Below are positions 63,748 through 64,000 of a stretch of 64,000 bases of DNA, piece after piece. A model generated the notes under the pieces. The model was not told the origin of the DNA, did no database searches, and was given only the letters and a program-made list of their open reading frames with translations. The DNA lies in the NCBI RefSeq assembly GCF_900218015.1, contig NZ_UFQQ01000012.1:120716-184715 (forward strand). The letters run 5' to 3'. The position numbers and the translations under genes were made by a program. Position 1 is the first letter of the stretch; every line of letters begins with the position of its first letter. The stretch is from Rhodopseudomonas pentothenatexigens (GTDB lineage Bacteria > Pseudomonadota > Alphaproteobacteria > Rhizobiales > Xanthobacteraceae).

Positions 63748-63830
63748 GCGTAGCCCGGGTAAGCGAAGCGATACCCGGGGAGTTGCGTGAGAAACGCTTC
63801 CCGCATGTCGCTGCGCTCATGCGGGCTACG
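63748..63830. repeat. Two palindromic elements of family 5
   Basis: TAGCCCGGGTAAGCGAAGCG with ATACCCGGGG at 63748-63780, and CCCGCATGTCGCTGCGCTC with ATGCGGGC at 63799-63830. Both are of the AGCCCG-x-ATGAGCGAAGCGACAT-x-CGGG type also seen at 61329-61355 and 47848-47876. Confidence 0.8.
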
Positions 63831-63856
63831 GTCATTGCGGGTTTACGACGCCGCTG

Positions 63857-64000
63857 CGCTCACCGCGTTTCGCGCCGCCTTTGCCCGCTGCAGCGCATGC
63901 AGCGCCGTAGATGGGGTAACGGGCCGGCCAGGCCGAGCAGGTCGCTTGGCGAATTGGCGGAAGGGTGGTCGTCCCTCAAACTGATGGTGTCAATCAACGG
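63857..64000 (-). CDS. Possible C-terminus of a gene running in from the right edge
   Basis: On the minus strand a frame is open from the window edge to a TGA near 63857 and ends LRRCMRCSGQRRRETR. It is basic and has two cysteines near the end. It may be the tail of a real gene or only a conserved stretch that accompanies the family 5 repeats; about 47 codons are too few to decide. Confidence 0.25.

Noticed and set aside
63787..63984. Plus-strand frame of 65 codons at the right end
   Set aside because: It begins within a palindromic repeat and is Ala/Arg rich; not convincing.
1..64000. CRISPR array or prophage
   Set aside because: No regular direct repeats with spacers and no integrase, capsid or terminase genes are visible.

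Overview
The window looks like a chromosomal segment of an alphaproteobacterium of the Rhodopseudomonas/Bradyrhizobium group, most likely Rhodopseudomonas palustris or a close relative. The reasons are the high G+C content, the ATP12 chaperone, a GrlR-like protein, DUF2177, DUF1295 and DUF4260 proteins, paired propionyl-CoA carboxylase subunits, and the intergenic palindromes built on 'GCCGGGCTTGTCCCGGC' and 'CATTGCGAGCGAAGCGAAG'. The genus is inferred from gene content; no rRNA is present to confirm it. I count 51 protein-coding genes (two of them cut or uncertain at the window edges), two tRNAs, several hairpin terminators and at least seven repeat elements. There is no CRISPR array, prophage or transposase.

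Layout. 1-8.4 kb: a cut membrane-anchored protein, a GST, YdcF, an aldo/keto reductase, MgtE and two tandem secreted polysaccharide deacetylases. 8.5-12.6 kb: tRNA-Leu(GAG), a short FliN, LipB and a large PAS-GAF-GGDEF-EAL protein. 12.7-15.9 kb: PccA, a PEP-mutase-fold oxaloacetate decarboxylase and acylphosphatase on the minus strand. 16.2-22.0 kb: housekeeping and hypothetical genes, including a photolyase, a lysine/alanine-rich H1-like protein, an EamA exporter and a PhzF isomerase. 22.2-26.7 kb: tRNA-Arg(TCG) followed by a lower-G+C 1323-codon NACHT-type NTPase with an N-terminal nuclease-like domain. 27-32.4 kb: GrlR-like protein, PAS histidine kinase and a PQQ quinohemoprotein. 32.6-41.8 kb: a minus-strand block of seven genes (Nudix, DapA-like lyase/aldolase, SDR, hydratase-2, Zn-ribbon/OB protein, SCP-x-type thiolase, fused 2-oxoacid:ferredoxin oxidoreductase) that looks like an acyl-CoA catabolic pathway. 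42-47.3 kb: small membrane and secreted proteins, then a PP2C/Ser-Thr-kinase fusion beside a formate/nitrite channel. 48-53 kb: a 1643-codon STAND-like NTPase. 53.1-61.2 kb: SDR-like epimerase, PccB, DUF4260, a FlhB-like switch protein overlapping FliK, ATP12 and an RluA pseudouridine synthase. 61.2-64 kb: an accessory end with a repeat-rich non-coding stretch, an AT-rich gap, an orphan gene of unusual composition and a VapBC-type toxin-antitoxin pair.

The best candidates for an undescribed system are the two giant NTPases at 22709-26680 and 48040-52971. They sit about 21 kb apart and share an N-terminal signature (GG-x-A-x4-GM-x-FQA, then DDI, then [E/D]-x-Q-x-K). This resembles a Cap4/DUF4297- or Mrr-like PD-(D/E)xK nuclease fused to a STAND/NACHT ATPase and a long C-terminal sensor-like region. 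That is the architecture of Avs/bNACHT single-gene anti-phage proteins, but the two C-terminal halves are unlike each other. The functional claim is inference.
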